Counted from the stretch's first letter, positions 25,324 to 34,368 are shown. The stretch is 64,000 bases of DNA from Knoellia locipacati (GCF_007992835.1 NZ_BKBA01000003.1:868001-932000); one strand, 5' to 3'. The notes: generated from the letters alone by a model not told the origin. Translations and numbers: made by a program.

Positions 25324-26420
25324 GCACCGTCGCGAGCGAGCGAGCCACGGACCGGGGGGTCGCCGTCGAGCTGACCGACCTGCGCCGGACCTACGGCGGC
25401 GTCCACGCCCTCGACGGCCTCACCCTGCACCTCGCACCCGGCGAGTTCGTCGCCCTGCTCGGGCCCTCGGGCTGCGGCAAGACGACCGCGCTGCGGTGCC
25501 TCGCCGGGCTCGAGGACCCCGACAGCGGCACGGTCACCGTCGCCGGCAAGGACCTCACCCGGGTGCCGACCAACAAGCGCGACATGGGGATGGTGTTCCA
25601 GGCCTACAGCCTCTTCCCCCACCTCACCGCCCGGCAGAACGTCGAGTTCGGGCTGTCGCTGCGCCGCGGCTCCGGTGCCCAGCGACGCACTCGGGCCGGA
25701 GAGATGCTCGACCTCGTGGGCCTGGGCAGCCAGGTCGACAAGTTCGCCCACCAGATGTCCGGCGGCCAGCAGCAACGCGTCGCCCTGGCGCGCGCCCTGG
25801 CCATCGAGCCGCAGGTGCTGCTGCTCGACGAGCCGCTCTCGGCGCTCGACGCCAAGGTCCGCAGCCAGCTGCGCGACGAGATCCGGCGCATCCAGCTCGA
25901 GGTCGGCACGACCACCCTCTTCGTCACGCACGACCAGGAGGAGGCCCTGGCCGTCGCCGACCGGGTCGGCGTGATGAGTGGCGGCCGGCTCGAGCAGCTC
26001 GCCGCGCCCCACGAGCTCTACGCCAGCCCGGCGACGGCCTTCGTCGCCGACTTCGTCGGACTGAGCAACCGGCTCGCCGGCCGGGTGTCGCAGGGCCGCG
26101 CCGAGGTCCTCGGCGGCAGCGTGCCGGTGCTGCCGGGCTCGGTGACCGAGGGTCCTGCCGTCGTGCTCGTGCGTCCCGAGGGCGTGCGCATCGAGCGCTC
26201 CGACGACGGCGAGGCGACGGTCGTCAGCGCCAGCTTCCTCGGTGCGACCGGCAGGGTCGTGGCGAGCACGCCCGACGGTGAGACGATCCACGTGCAGGTG
26301 GCCAACGTCGACGTCCCCGACTACCGCCCCGGCGACCGCGTCCGGCTCACCCCTCGCGGCGACGCCGCACTCGCGGTGCACGACGGCTCCGACTCGATGG
26401 GGACCCCCGGCTCGAAGTAG
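25320..26420 (+). CDS. ABC importer ATPase (PotA/FbpC-like)
   Basis: 366 residues. Walker A GPSGCGKTT is near residue 47, the Q-loop is in VFQAYSLFPHLT, the signature MSGGQQQRVALARAL, Walker B VLLLDEPLSALD and switch FVTHDQEEAL. The last 100 residues form a TOBE-type regulatory domain (VLVRPEGVRIE), as in PotA, FbpC and MalK. The ATG at 25320 overlaps the preceding stop (ATGA). It drives import through the two permeases. The MTA phosphorylase gene starts 10 bp downstream, so the operon probably continues. Confidence 0.92.
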   Translation: MSTVASERATDRGVAVELTDLRRTYGGVHALDGLTLHLAPGEFVALLGPSGCGKTTALRCLAGLEDPDSGTVTVAGKDLTRVPTNKRDMGMVFQAYSLFPHLTARQNVEFGLSLRRGSGAQRRTRAGEMLDLVGLGSQVDKFAHQMSGGQQQRVALARALAIEPQVLLLDEPLSALDAKVRSQLRDEIRRIQLEVGTTTLFVTHDQEEALAVADRVGVMSGGRLEQLAAPHELYASPATAFVADFVGLSNRLAGRVSQGRAEVLGGSVPVLPGSVTEGPAVVLVRPEGVRIERSDDGEATVVSASFLGATGRVVASTPDGETIHVQVANVDVPDYRPGDRVRLTPRGDAALAVHDGSDSMGTPGSK

Positions 26421-26430
26421 CCTCCTCCCT

Positions 26431-27216
26431 GTGACCAGCCCACCGTTGGGAATCCTCGCCGGCACCGGTTTCTACGCCCTCGACGCGCTCGACGACGCGC
26501 ACCACGAGAGCGTCGGGACGGCATACGGGAGCGTGTCCGTGACGCGCGGGACGTGGCACGGACAGCTGGTCGTCTTCGTCACGCGTCACGGCGCGGGCCA
26601 CGAGGTGCCGCCGCACCGCGTCAACTACCGCGGGATCATCCGGGCGCTCGCTGACCTCGGCGTCCACGACGTCCTCGCGGTCAACGTCACCGGCGGCATC
26701 GACCCCGACCTCGAGGCCGGCGAGCTCGTCTGCCTCGACGACTTCCTCGACCTCACACGGCGCCGGGAGGGCACGTTCCACGACGGCGACGGGTCCGGCG
26801 GCGTCGTGCACACCGACATGACGAACGCCTACGACCCGGTGCTGCGCCGCGAGATCCTCGACGCCGCGAGCGCCATCGGGCAGCCGATCATCGACGGCGG
26901 CACCTACGTGTGCTTCGACGGGCCGCGCTTCGAGTCGCCCGCCGAGATCCGGCTCGCCGCGCTCGCGGGCGGCACGGTCGCCGGGATGACCGGCGTCCCC
27001 GAGGTGACCCTCGCCGCCGAGGCAGGACTGCGGTATGCCGCCATCAGCCTCGTCGTGAACCCTGCGGCGGGCGTCCGGCCGGGTGAGCCGATCACGATGG
27101 ACGAGATCAACGAGGTGCTGGCGACGGGTGCACCCAAGGTGCTCGCGGTCGTCGACGAGCTGGTGCACACCCGGTCGGTCTTCCGCACCGTCGACTCCGA
27201 CACGGTCACGTCGTGA
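26431..27216 (+). CDS. mtnP: S-methyl-5'-thioadenosine phosphorylase (MtnP-type)
   Basis: 261 residues of the PNP/MTAP type II family: PLGILAGTGFYALDAL (phosphate-binding start), VFVTRHGAGHEVPPHRVNYR, AVNVTGGIDPDLEAGELVC, GTYVCFDGPRFESPAEIRL and GMTGVPEVTLAAEAGLRYA. It would split MTA (from polyamine synthesis) to adenine and methylthioribose 1-phosphate. Related members act on inosine or guanosine, so the base specificity is not certain. The GTG at 26431 is 10 bp after the importer ATPase. It overlaps the deaminase gene as GTGA. Confidence 0.86.
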   Translation: MTSPPLGILAGTGFYALDALDDAHHESVGTAYGSVSVTRGTWHGQLVVFVTRHGAGHEVPPHRVNYRGIIRALADLGVHDVLAVNVTGGIDPDLEAGELVCLDDFLDLTRRREGTFHDGDGSGGVVHTDMTNAYDPVLRREILDAASAIGQPIIDGGTYVCFDGPRFESPAEIRLAALAGGTVAGMTGVPEVTLAAEAGLRYAAISLVVNPAAGVRPGEPITMDEINEVLATGAPKVLAVVDELVHTRSVFRTVDSDTVTS

Positions 27217-28634
27217 GCCGCCTCGTCCTGCGCGACCTCGCGCTCGTCGTCACCGTCGACGCCGGCGACTCGGTGCTGCGCGACGTGTCGGTCGCCGTCG
27301 AGGACGGTGTCATCACCGAGATCGGCGAGGTCGACCCGCGCGAGGATGACGAGGTCGTCGACGGGCGTGGCCGTCTCGCCCTCCCCGGCCTGGTCAACCT
27401 CCACACCCACCTGCCGATGACCCTGCTCCGCGGGATCGCCGAGGGCGTGGACCTCCAGGGCTTCCTCGAGCGGGTGTGGGCGGCCGAGGGCGCCGTCATG
27501 GACCCCGCGACCGTCGAGCTCGGCGCCACCCTCGGGGCCCTCGAGTCCCTGCTCGGTGGCTGCACGACCCAGCTCGACATGTACTTCCACCACGAGGCCG
27601 CCCACCGCGGGGCGGTCACGGCCGGGGCGCGTCACGTCGGGGGGCCGACCTTCTTCGACGGCCCGGGTCCGGACGGCCTCTCCTGGGACGAGCGGATGGC
27701 CGGGCTGCGGGCCTGGCCCGAGGTGCTGCGCGAGACCGGCGGCCCCGAGGTGCCGGTGGCCGCGATGCCCCACGCGACCTACACGAACTCCGTCGAGCAC
27801 CTCGCCGAGGTCGCCTCCGTCCTGCGCGCACTTCCTGACCAGTTGGTCACGAATGATCGCCGGCTGGATCCAATCCTGCACACCCACGTCTCCGAGAACG
27901 CTGCCGAGAACACCGACCTGCTGGCCCGGTTCGGCGCGACCCCGACCGAGCTGCTGGCCCGGGCCGGCTGGTTGCGTCTGCGGATTCGGTCGCTAGAGCA
28001 ACCGAATCCGCAGACGCACGAAGGTGAAAGGGTCTCGACGGGGCCCAAGGTCGTGTTCGGGCACGGGGTGCACCTCTCCGACGCCGACCGCGCCCTCGCC
28101 GCACCCGCCGACGTCACCGTCGCCCACTGTCCCGGGTCCAACCTCAAGCTCGCCTCCGGCGCGCTGGACTGGCAGCGCTGGCGGGCGGACGGCATACGCC
28201 TCGGGATCGGCACCGACGGGTGCGCGAGCTCGAACGACCTCGACATGTGGCAGGCCATGCGCCAGGCCGCCCACCTCGCGGCACTCACCAGCGGCCACCC
28301 CGAGGTCGACGCCGCCCAGATCCTGCGGGCGGCGACCATCGACGGCGCCACCGCCCTCGGCCTCGAGCACCTCGTCGGCAGCATCGAGGTCGGCAAGCGC
28401 GCCGACCTCGTCCTCCTCGACCTCGACCAGCCCCACCTCACCCCGGTGCACGACGTCCCCGCGCTGCTCGTCCACGCCGCGGGCAGGGGCGACGTCACCG
28501 ACGTCCTCGTGGATGGCAGGATCGTGGTTCGCGAGCGACGCAGCACCCTGATCGACACGTCCGACCTGCTCGACCGGTGCCGCGACCGCGCTCGCGATGC
28601 CGCCGCCGCCGCACACGAGGTCGAGGAAGCCTGA
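27213..28634 (+). CDS. MTA/SAH deaminase-type amidohydrolase with in-frame insertion
   Basis: 473 residues, amidohydrolase superfamily, similar to 5-methylthioadenosine/S-adenosylhomocysteine deaminases. Metal ligands are visible in LVNLHTHLPMTLLRG (HxH), ILHTHVSENAAEN, VVFGHGVHLSDADR and GTDGCASSNDLDMW. It would deaminate MTA or related purine nucleosides, complementing the adjacent phosphorylase. GTG start at 27213. Residues 255-276 (RLRIRSLEQPNPQTHEGERV plus ST) come from a 66-bp palindromic insertion that keeps the frame between conserved segments. The stretch around 27831-27875 (LVTNDRRLD) is also AT-richer than its surroundings. The insert lies in a loop before a metal-binding strand, so activity may be kept. 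Confidence 0.85.
   Translation: MSRLVLRDLALVVTVDAGDSVLRDVSVAVEDGVITEIGEVDPREDDEVVDGRGRLALPGLVNLHTHLPMTLLRGIAEGVDLQGFLERVWAAEGAVMDPATVELGATLGALESLLGGCTTQLDMYFHHEAAHRGAVTAGARHVGGPTFFDGPGPDGLSWDERMAGLRAWPEVLRETGGPEVPVAAMPHATYTNSVEHLAEVASVLRALPDQLVTNDRRLDPILHTHVSENAAENTDLLARFGATPTELLARAGWLRLRIRSLEQPNPQTHEGERVSTGPKVVFGHGVHLSDADRALAAPADVTVAHCPGSNLKLASGALDWQRWRADGIRLGIGTDGCASSNDLDMWQAMRQAAHLAALTSGHPEVDAAQILRAATIDGATALGLEHLVGSIEVGKRADLVLLDLDQPHLTPVHDVPALLVHAAGRGDVTDVLVDGRIVVRERRSTLIDTSDLLDRCRDRARDAAAAAHEVEEA
27975..28040. repeat. In-frame palindromic insertion element (66 bp)
   Basis: Perfect 18-bp arms, TGCGTCTGCGGATTCGGT (27973-27990) and its complement (28001-28018), around a 10-base loop. A further AT-richer tail runs to about 28040. 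Removing 27975-28040 exactly restores a normal family sequence, AGWL joined to GPKVVFGHG. The inserted length is a multiple of three. It looks like a small mobile palindrome comparable in behaviour to Rickettsia palindromic elements. No second copy is seen in the window. Confidence 0.7.
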
Positions 28635-28637
28635 TCG

Positions 28638-29129
28638 ATGCGTACGCCCGAGCAGATCATCGCCGAGCACAAGATGAAGCCGATCCCCGACGAGGGGGCC
28701 TGGTTCGTCGAGGGACCGCGGACCCAGGGACTGTCCTCGATCCTCGTGCTCCTCACCTCGGCGCCGGACGGGTTCTCCGCGATGCACCGGCTCGGGGTCG
28801 ACGAGGGCTGGCAGTGGCTCGAGGGCGCACCGGCGGCGTTGCTGCGGCTCAAGGAGGGCCCGCGACGCAACCACGGCACCCTCACCCTGCTCAACCCGCA
28901 GCGTCGCCAGATGCTCGTGCGCTCCGGCGTGTGGCAGGGCGCCGCGACGATGGGCGCGTGGACGCTGCTCTCGTGCTGGTGCAGCCCGGCCTTCCGGCCG
29001 CACCACTTCACCCTCGGCGACCGCGAGCAGCTCTCGACCGCCTTCCCCGCCTACGCCACCGAGATCGCCGCCCTCACCCGGGACACGGCACCCGAGGCGC
29101 TGCCGGCCGTCGGTGACGGGCGTTCCTGA
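28638..29129 (+). CDS. DUF985-type cupin protein
   Basis: 163 residues with the single-domain cupin pattern of the DUF985/cupin_5 family: SILVLLTSAPDGFSAMHRLG, then DEGWQWLEG, an RRQMLVRSGVWQGAATMG stretch and a SCWCSPAFRPHHF end. The His and Glu of these motifs would bind a metal. The family function is unknown, possibly sugar or small-molecule modification. The ATG at 28638 is 3 bp after the deaminase stop, so it is in the same unit. The following 160 bp hold the promoter of the BMP operon and otherwise nothing recognised. Confidence 0.75.
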   Translation: MRTPEQIIAEHKMKPIPDEGAWFVEGPRTQGLSSILVLLTSAPDGFSAMHRLGVDEGWQWLEGAPAALLRLKEGPRRNHGTLTLLNPQRRQMLVRSGVWQGAATMGAWTLLSCWCSPAFRPHHFTLGDREQLSTAFPAYATEIAALTRDTAPEALPAVGDGRS

Positions 29130-29289
29130 GCCCGCCGACCGCCTCGGCTGCCCTCGCGGGAGCGTGCTGACCTGCACTGATGGACCGGCCAGTAACGACA
29201 CGGCAACGGATTTTCAACCCGGTCTCAGGTCGTGGTTCTGGCCGCTAGCATTCGGGGGCATCCTGCACACCCCCAAGGAGTAGACCCCT

Positions 29290-30339
29290 ATGAAGGCCAA
29301 GCCTTTCCTCGTCGCGGCACCCGCCGCCCTCGCCCTCGTCCTCGCTGGCTGTGGCGGCAGCACCGGTGACAACAGCTCCGACGGCAGCTCGGCCGCCCCC
29401 AAGGACTGCTCCTCGACGGAGGTGTTCTGCATCGGTCTCGTCACCGACACCGGTTCGGTCGACGACAAGAACTTCAACCAGGCCGCCTGGGAGGGCGTCA
29501 AGGCCCTCGAGGGCGACGGCGTCCAGACGAAGTACATCGAGACCAAGGACGCCAAGGACTACGCGAACAACCTCAAGCAGTTCACCGACCAGAAGTACGA
29601 CGCCATCGTCACGGTCGGCTTCCTCATGGCCGAGGCCACGGTGACCGCTGCGAAGTCCAACCCGAACATCAAGTTCATCGGTGTCGACCAGTTCCAGGAC
29701 GACAAGGCCACCGCGCCCAACGTCACCGGCCTGATCTTCCCCGAGGCCAACGCCGGCTACGCCGCGGGCTACATGGCGGGTCTCATGACCAAGACCAACA
29801 AGCTCGGCATCGTCCTCGGCGCCGAGATCCCCCCGACCCAGGCCTACGCCAAGGGCTACGAGCAGGGCTCCAAGGCCTCCAACCCGAAGTCCTCGGTCGC
29901 GAAGGTCTACCACCCCGCCGGCGACAACGCCTTCTCCGACTCCCCGTGGGGCGCCGGCGAGGCCAAGAAGATGCTCGCGCAGGGTGCGGACTTCATCTTC
30001 GGCGCCGGTGGCGGCACCGGCAACGGCGCCCTCGGCGAGGCCGCCAAGACCTCGGGTGCGGGCAGCTCGATCTTCTGCATCGGCGTCGACGTCGACCAGT
30101 GGGACACCGTCCCGGAGGCCCACCCGTGCCTCGTGACCTCGGCCGAGAAGAAGCTCACCAAGGGCACCACCGACCTGCTCACCCAGGCCAAGGACGGCTC
30201 GATCAAGGGCGGCAACTTCGTGGGTGACACCGGTCTCGCGCCGTTCCACGACTTCGACTCGAAGATCCCCGCCGACGTCAAGACCAAGGTCGCCGACATC
30301 GTCAAGCAGCTCGAGGACGGCACCCTCAAGGTGGCCTGA
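29290..30339 (+). CDS. BMP-family nucleoside-binding lipoprotein
   Basis: 349 residues. The lipobox LALVLAGCGGS anchors it to the membrane. The Bmp/PnrA-like core includes FCIGLVTDTGSVDDKNFNQA, AIVTVGFLMAEATV, NIKFIGVDQFQ, GYAAGYMAGLMTKTNKLGIV, QGADFIFGAGGGTGNGALGE and FCIGVDVDQWDTVPEA. Members bind purine nucleosides for import. The ATG at 29290 follows AAGGAG. A strong hairpin at 30441 separates it from its permease genes, which should make this subunit more abundant. A linked salvage pathway lies just upstream. Confidence 0.9.
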   Translation: MKAKPFLVAAPAALALVLAGCGGSTGDNSSDGSSAAPKDCSSTEVFCIGLVTDTGSVDDKNFNQAAWEGVKALEGDGVQTKYIETKDAKDYANNLKQFTDQKYDAIVTVGFLMAEATVTAAKSNPNIKFIGVDQFQDDKATAPNVTGLIFPEANAGYAAGYMAGLMTKTNKLGIVLGAEIPPTQAYAKGYEQGSKASNPKSSVAKVYHPAGDNAFSDSPWGAGEAKKMLAQGADFIFGAGGGTGNGALGEAAKTSGAGSSIFCIGVDVDQWDTVPEAHPCLVTSAEKKLTKGTTDLLTQAKDGSIKGGNFVGDTGLAPFHDFDSKIPADVKTKVADIVKQLEDGTLKVA

Positions 30340-30440
30340 CCCGAGCACCCGCTCGGCACTGTCTGGCACGACCGCACCGGCCCCGTCGAACCTGTTGGCC
30401 CGATGACCCGGTCGGATACAGTCCGAGCATGATTTCGACG

Positions 30441-30472
30441 GAACGGGTGCCCTCTCCGGAGGGCACCCGTTC
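30441..30472 (+). terminator. Intra-operon hairpin after the BMP lipoprotein gene
   Basis: Perfect 13-bp arms, GAACGGGTGCCCT and its complement, with a 6-base loop, 102 bp after the lipoprotein stop and 39 bp before the permease start. It probably acts as a partial terminator or a 3'-end stabiliser, raising lipoprotein over permease levels, a common arrangement for importers. Confidence 0.75.
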
Positions 30473-30510
30473 CTCCGTTCCGACCCCTGTCACGACACCC
30501 ACGGAGAGTC

Positions 30511-31716
30511 ATGGTTGACCCCGACCGCCCACCGGCGAAGGACGCGCCCAGCCCCGCGCCGGACGCCCCCGCGTCCGACGCGCCCGCCAAGGCCGCGCCC
30601 ACGGTCCCCGTCGTCGCCGAGCGCGGTGCGCCGCCGCCCCCCACCGGGCTGCTGGGCTTCCTCGTCCGCCACCAGGCCATCGTCGTCCCGCTCATCGCGG
30701 TCGTCCTGGCCTTCGCCATCGGTGCGATCCTCATCCGGGCGCAGGGCTTCAACCCGACGTACGCCTACCAGCGGCTCTTCACCCACTCGTTCCTCACCGA
30801 GTCGGGTCTGCTCGCGACGCTGCAGAAGACGACCCCGCTGATCCTCGTGGGCCTCGCCGTCGCGATCCCGCTCAAGGTGGGTCTGTTCAACATCGGTGGC
30901 CAGGGCCAGCTCATGGCCGGTGGCATCGGCGCCGCGTGGGTCGGCTACGCGATGCGCGACCTGCCCGCCCCCCTCCTCGTCATCGTCGCCGTCGTCGTGG
31001 CCGTCCTCTTCGGTGCCATGTGGGCCTCGATCGCGGCGCTGCTCAAGACGACCCGCGGCGTCCACGAGGTCATCTCGACGATCATGCTCAACTCGATCGC
31101 CGTGGGCATCATCGACTGGCTCATCAACGGCGGTCCCCTCTCGGACCCGGGCCAGCCCTTCCCCGCCTCGCACGCCGTCCCGGAGGCCGCGCGCCTCGAC
31201 CCGTTCGGTGTCATCCCGTGGGGCCTGCCCGTGGCGCTCATCCTCGCCGTGGCGGTCGCCTGGATGCTCGGCCGCACGACCTTGGGCTTCGAGCTCCAGA
31301 CCGTGGGCCGCAACAAGTTCGCAGCCGGGTATGCCGGCATCTCGACCACGCGGACCACGCTCATCGCCATGGCGATGTCGGGTGCGCTGGCCGGTCTCGC
31401 CGGAGCCTTCGAGCTGCTCCAGATCGAGCCGTGGCGCTACCAGAACGGCATCGCCGGCTCGCTCGGGTTCGACGGCATCACCATCGCCCTGCTCGCCCGC
31501 GGCAACCCGCTCGGCACCATCCCCGCCGCGATCCTCGTCGGCGCCATGCGCGCCGGGGCCCCGACCCTGCAGTTCGAGCTCGGGATCCGTCCCGAGGTCG
31601 TCGACGTGCTCCTCGCGATCACCCTGCTCATGGTGTCGCTGCCCGTCATCGCCAAGTGGATCTTCCGGCGCCACACCGTGAAGCAGACGCAGCTCGCCGG
31701 AAGCTGGGGTGCCTGA
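30511..31716 (+). CDS. Nucleoside ABC permease 1 (BPD_transp_2 family)
   Basis: 401 residues. A 45-residue Pro/Ala-rich cytoplasmic N terminus precedes about nine predicted helices. The branched-chain/sugar permease family segments are VGLFNIGGQGQLMAGGIGAA, TTRGVHEVISTIMLNSIAVG, TVGRNKFAAGYAGIS and GFDGITIALLARGNPLGTIP. It is typical of the permease next to BMP proteins (NupB/YufP-like). The ATG at 30511 follows GGAGAG. It would pair with the next gene product to form the channel. Confidence 0.89.
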   Translation: MVDPDRPPAKDAPSPAPDAPASDAPAKAAPTVPVVAERGAPPPPTGLLGFLVRHQAIVVPLIAVVLAFAIGAILIRAQGFNPTYAYQRLFTHSFLTESGLLATLQKTTPLILVGLAVAIPLKVGLFNIGGQGQLMAGGIGAAWVGYAMRDLPAPLLVIVAVVVAVLFGAMWASIAALLKTTRGVHEVISTIMLNSIAVGIIDWLINGGPLSDPGQPFPASHAVPEAARLDPFGVIPWGLPVALILAVAVAWMLGRTTLGFELQTVGRNKFAAGYAGISTTRTTLIAMAMSGALAGLAGAFELLQIEPWRYQNGIAGSLGFDGITIALLARGNPLGTIPAAILVGAMRAGAPTLQFELGIRPEVVDVLLAITLLMVSLPVIAKWIFRRHTVKQTQLAGSWGA

Positions 31717-31717
31717 G

Positions 31718-32707
31718 ATGACCTGGTTGCAGCGCAACAAGATCCCCGCCGGGACGGCCCTGGTCGTCCTCGTCGCGGCATACGCCTTCTACTTCGCGAA
31801 CCCCAACATCGCCGTCTCGATGTTCTCGAACGCGTGGTTCCTCGCCGTCCCGCTCGTCCTCGGCGCCATGGTCGGTGTCATCGGCGAGCGCTCTGGTGTG
31901 GTCAACATCGGCATCGAGGGCCAGATGCTCGTCGGCGCCTTCGCCGGCTTCTTCGCGGCCGCGGCCACCCAGTCGGTCTTCATCGGTGTCATCGCGGGCG
32001 CGCTGTCCGGCATCGCCATGGGCGCGTTCCTCGCGTTCACGACGGTCAAGGGCCAGCTCGACCAGATCATCGCCGGTGTCGTCATCAACATCGTGGCGAC
32101 GGGCATCACGTCGTTCTACTACGAGTCCGGCAAGACCATCCCGCGTGGCCTGCCGAACTTCGACGTGCCGCTGCTGTCGAAGATCCCGCTCATCGGCCCG
32201 GTCTTCTTCTCGGACGGCCCGATCGCGCTCTTCGCGCTCGTCATCGTCATCGTGCTGCACTTCCTGCTGTTCAAGACCCGCTGGGGCCTGCGGACCCGCG
32301 CCGTCGGCGAGTACCCGTCGGCGGCCGACACCGCCGGCATCAACGTCATCGCGCTGCGGCTGTTCAACGTGACGATGGCCGGCACCCTCGCCGGCATCGC
32401 CGGTGCCTACCTGTCGATGGAGGCCACGAGCACCTTCGAGCGGGGCATGAGCTCGGGCCGAGGCTTCCTCGCCCTGGCCATCCTCATCTTCGGCGCGTGG
32501 CGTCCGCTGCGGGCCCTCGCGGCGGCGCTGTTCTTCGGCTTCATGTCGGCGTCGGCCTCGCAGCTCCAGGCGAGCAACGTCGTCAACATCCCCCAGCAGT
32601 TCATCAACCTGCTGCCCTACGTCCTCACCCTCGTCGTGCTCGCCGCGGCCGCGGGCCGGGTCCGGGCACCGGGCGCCGTCGGGCAACCGTTCGTGAAGGG
32701 CGACTGA
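31718..32707 (+). CDS. Nucleoside ABC permease 2 (BPD_transp_2 family)
   Basis: 329 residues with eight to nine helices: NAWFLAVPLVLGAMVGVIGE, SGVVNIGIEGQMLVGAFAG, LDQIIAGVVINIVATGITSF, RTRAVGEYPSAADTAGINV and GFLALAILIFGAWRPL. This is the NupC/YufQ-like partner of the preceding permease. The ATG at 31718 is chosen; a GTG at 31709, overlapping the previous stop, is an alternative that adds three residues. The ATPase gene starts 3 bp after the stop. Confidence 0.88.
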   Translation: MTWLQRNKIPAGTALVVLVAAYAFYFANPNIAVSMFSNAWFLAVPLVLGAMVGVIGERSGVVNIGIEGQMLVGAFAGFFAAAATQSVFIGVIAGALSGIAMGAFLAFTTVKGQLDQIIAGVVINIVATGITSFYYESGKTIPRGLPNFDVPLLSKIPLIGPVFFSDGPIALFALVIVIVLHFLLFKTRWGLRTRAVGEYPSAADTAGINVIALRLFNVTMAGTLAGIAGAYLSMEATSTFERGMSSGRGFLALAILIFGAWRPLRALAAALFFGFMSASASQLQASNVVNIPQQFINLLPYVLTLVVLAAAAGRVRAPGAVGQPFVKGD

Positions 32708-32709
32708 CC

Positions 32710-34269
32710 ATGACCCAGACCCAGTCCCAGGCCGGCGAGACCCCCGGGCCCCGCGAGACGCTGCTCGAGATCGAGGGCCTGTCGAAGTCCTTCGGCACCG
32801 TCCACGCCAACCAGGACGTCTCGCTGCGGGTCGACCGCGGCGAGATCGTCGCGCTCCTCGGTGAGAACGGCGCCGGCAAGTCCACCCTGGTCAAGCAGAT
32901 CTTCGGTCTCATGACCCCGGACGCCGGCACGATCACCATCAAGGGCGACTCGAGCCGGATCAAGGACCCCAAGGACGCGATCCGTCGCGGCATCGGCATG
33001 GTCCACCAGCACTTCCAGCTCGTCCCCGTCATGACGGTCGCCGAGAACATGATGCTCGGCCACGAGACCGCGCGCGGCGGCCTGCTCGACCTCGACGGTG
33101 CCCGCCAGATGGTCAGGGAGCTCTCGGCCAAGCACAACCTCAGCGTCGACCCCGACGCCGAGATCGAGGACCTCCCCGTCGGGACGCAGCAGCGCGTCGA
33201 GATCCTCAAGGCGCTCTCGCGCCGGGTCGACCTGCTCATCCTCGACGAGCCGACCGCGGTGCTCACCCCGCAGGAGACCGACGAGCTGCTCGGCGTCATG
33301 AAGGAGCTCGCCGCCGGCGGCACGTCGATCGTCTTCATCACCCACAAGCTGCGCGAGGTGCTGGCGGTCGCCGACCGCTGCTACGTCCTGCGCCAGGGCA
33401 AGGTCGTCGGCGGCGTCGACGACCTCTCGAGCACGACGACGAGCGACCTCGCCTCGATGATGGTCGGGCGCGACGTCGTCCTGCGCGTCGACAAGGCCGA
33501 GGCCACGCCGGGTGACACGGTCCTGTCGATCAAGGGCCTCCAGGTCAAGGACGACCGCGGCCTCCCCGCCGTCGACGGCTTCGACCTCGACGTGCGCGCC
33601 GGCGAGATCGTCGGTCTGGCCGGTGTCGAGGGGAACGGCCAGCGTGAGCTCGTCGAGAGCATCGCCGGCATGCGTCCCTCGATCGGTGGCTCGGTGCGAC
33701 TCGGCGCCGACGACATCACGAAGTCCAACGCCCACGACACCAACAACGCCGGCGTCGGGCACATCCCCGAGGACCGTGAGAAGCACGGCATCGTCGGCGG
33801 CTGGTCGATCGCCGACAACCTCGTCCTCAACTGCTACGACGAGGCGCCCTATGCCAAGGGCTTCGTTCGCGACTTCGGCGCGGTGCGCGAGCACGCCGTC
33901 ACGCTCCGCGAGGAGTTCGACATCCGCTCACCCAGCGTCGACGTGCCCGCCGGCTCGCTGTCCGGTGGCAACAAGCAGAAGGTCGTCGTCGCCCGCGAGA
34001 TGTCGGCTCGTCCCCGCCTGCTCATGGCGGCACAGCCCACGCGTGGTGTCGACGTCGGGTCGATCGAGTTCATCCACCGCCGGATCGTCGAGGCCCGCGA
34101 TGCCGGGGCTGCGGTCCTGCTCGTGTCGGCGGAGCTCGACGAGGTCCTCTCGCTGGCCGACCGGATCGCCGTGATCCACGGCGGCAAGGTCGTCGCCGAG
34201 GTCGCCGGCAAGGACGCCGACCGCACCGAGATCGGCCGTCTCATGGCAGGCGACACCGACTCCCACTGA
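32710..34269 (+). CDS. Nucleoside ABC importer ATPase (double NBD)
   Basis: 519 residues with two fused nucleotide-binding domains. NBD1 has Walker A GENGAGKST near residue 52, MVHQHFQLVPVMTVAEN and Walker B LLILDEPTAVLT. NBD2 has a degenerate Walker A (GVEGNGQRE) and the signature LSGGNKQKVVVAREM with RPRLLMAAQPTRGVDVGS. This asymmetry is normal for sugar/nucleoside double ATPases (RbsA, NupA). In the first domain the signature is replaced by DLPVGTQQRVEILKAL, also usual for the family. It powers the BMP importer. A hairpin with a T-run follows. Confidence 0.92.
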   Translation: MTQTQSQAGETPGPRETLLEIEGLSKSFGTVHANQDVSLRVDRGEIVALLGENGAGKSTLVKQIFGLMTPDAGTITIKGDSSRIKDPKDAIRRGIGMVHQHFQLVPVMTVAENMMLGHETARGGLLDLDGARQMVRELSAKHNLSVDPDAEIEDLPVGTQQRVEILKALSRRVDLLILDEPTAVLTPQETDELLGVMKELAAGGTSIVFITHKLREVLAVADRCYVLRQGKVVGGVDDLSSTTTSDLASMMVGRDVVLRVDKAEATPGDTVLSIKGLQVKDDRGLPAVDGFDLDVRAGEIVGLAGVEGNGQRELVESIAGMRPSIGGSVRLGADDITKSNAHDTNNAGVGHIPEDREKHGIVGGWSIADNLVLNCYDEAPYAKGFVRDFGAVREHAVTLREEFDIRSPSVDVPAGSLSGGNKQKVVVAREMSARPRLLMAAQPTRGVDVGSIEFIHRRIVEARDAGAAVLLVSAELDEVLSLADRIAVIHGGKVVAEVAGKDADRTEIGRLMAGDTDSH

Positions 34270-34283
34270 CGTCTCGGAGATGG

Positions 34284-34315
34284 CCCCGGTATGCCGGCCA
34301 CCCGGCACACCGGGG
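34284..34315 (+). terminator. Rho-independent-type terminator after the BMP operon
   Basis: CCCCGGTATGCCGG (34284-34297), a 4-base loop and CCGGCACACCGGGG (34302-34315), followed by TTT. The stem is complete except for one A/C pair. One arm contains an exact GTATGCCG word and the other a one-mismatch copy (CGGCACAC), so the dispersed word is built into the terminator. Confidence 0.8.
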
Positions 34316-34368
34316 TTTCTCACGTCCCAGCCGCGACGCTTGGGGGGCTCGGGCCCGAGTCCGGCCGT

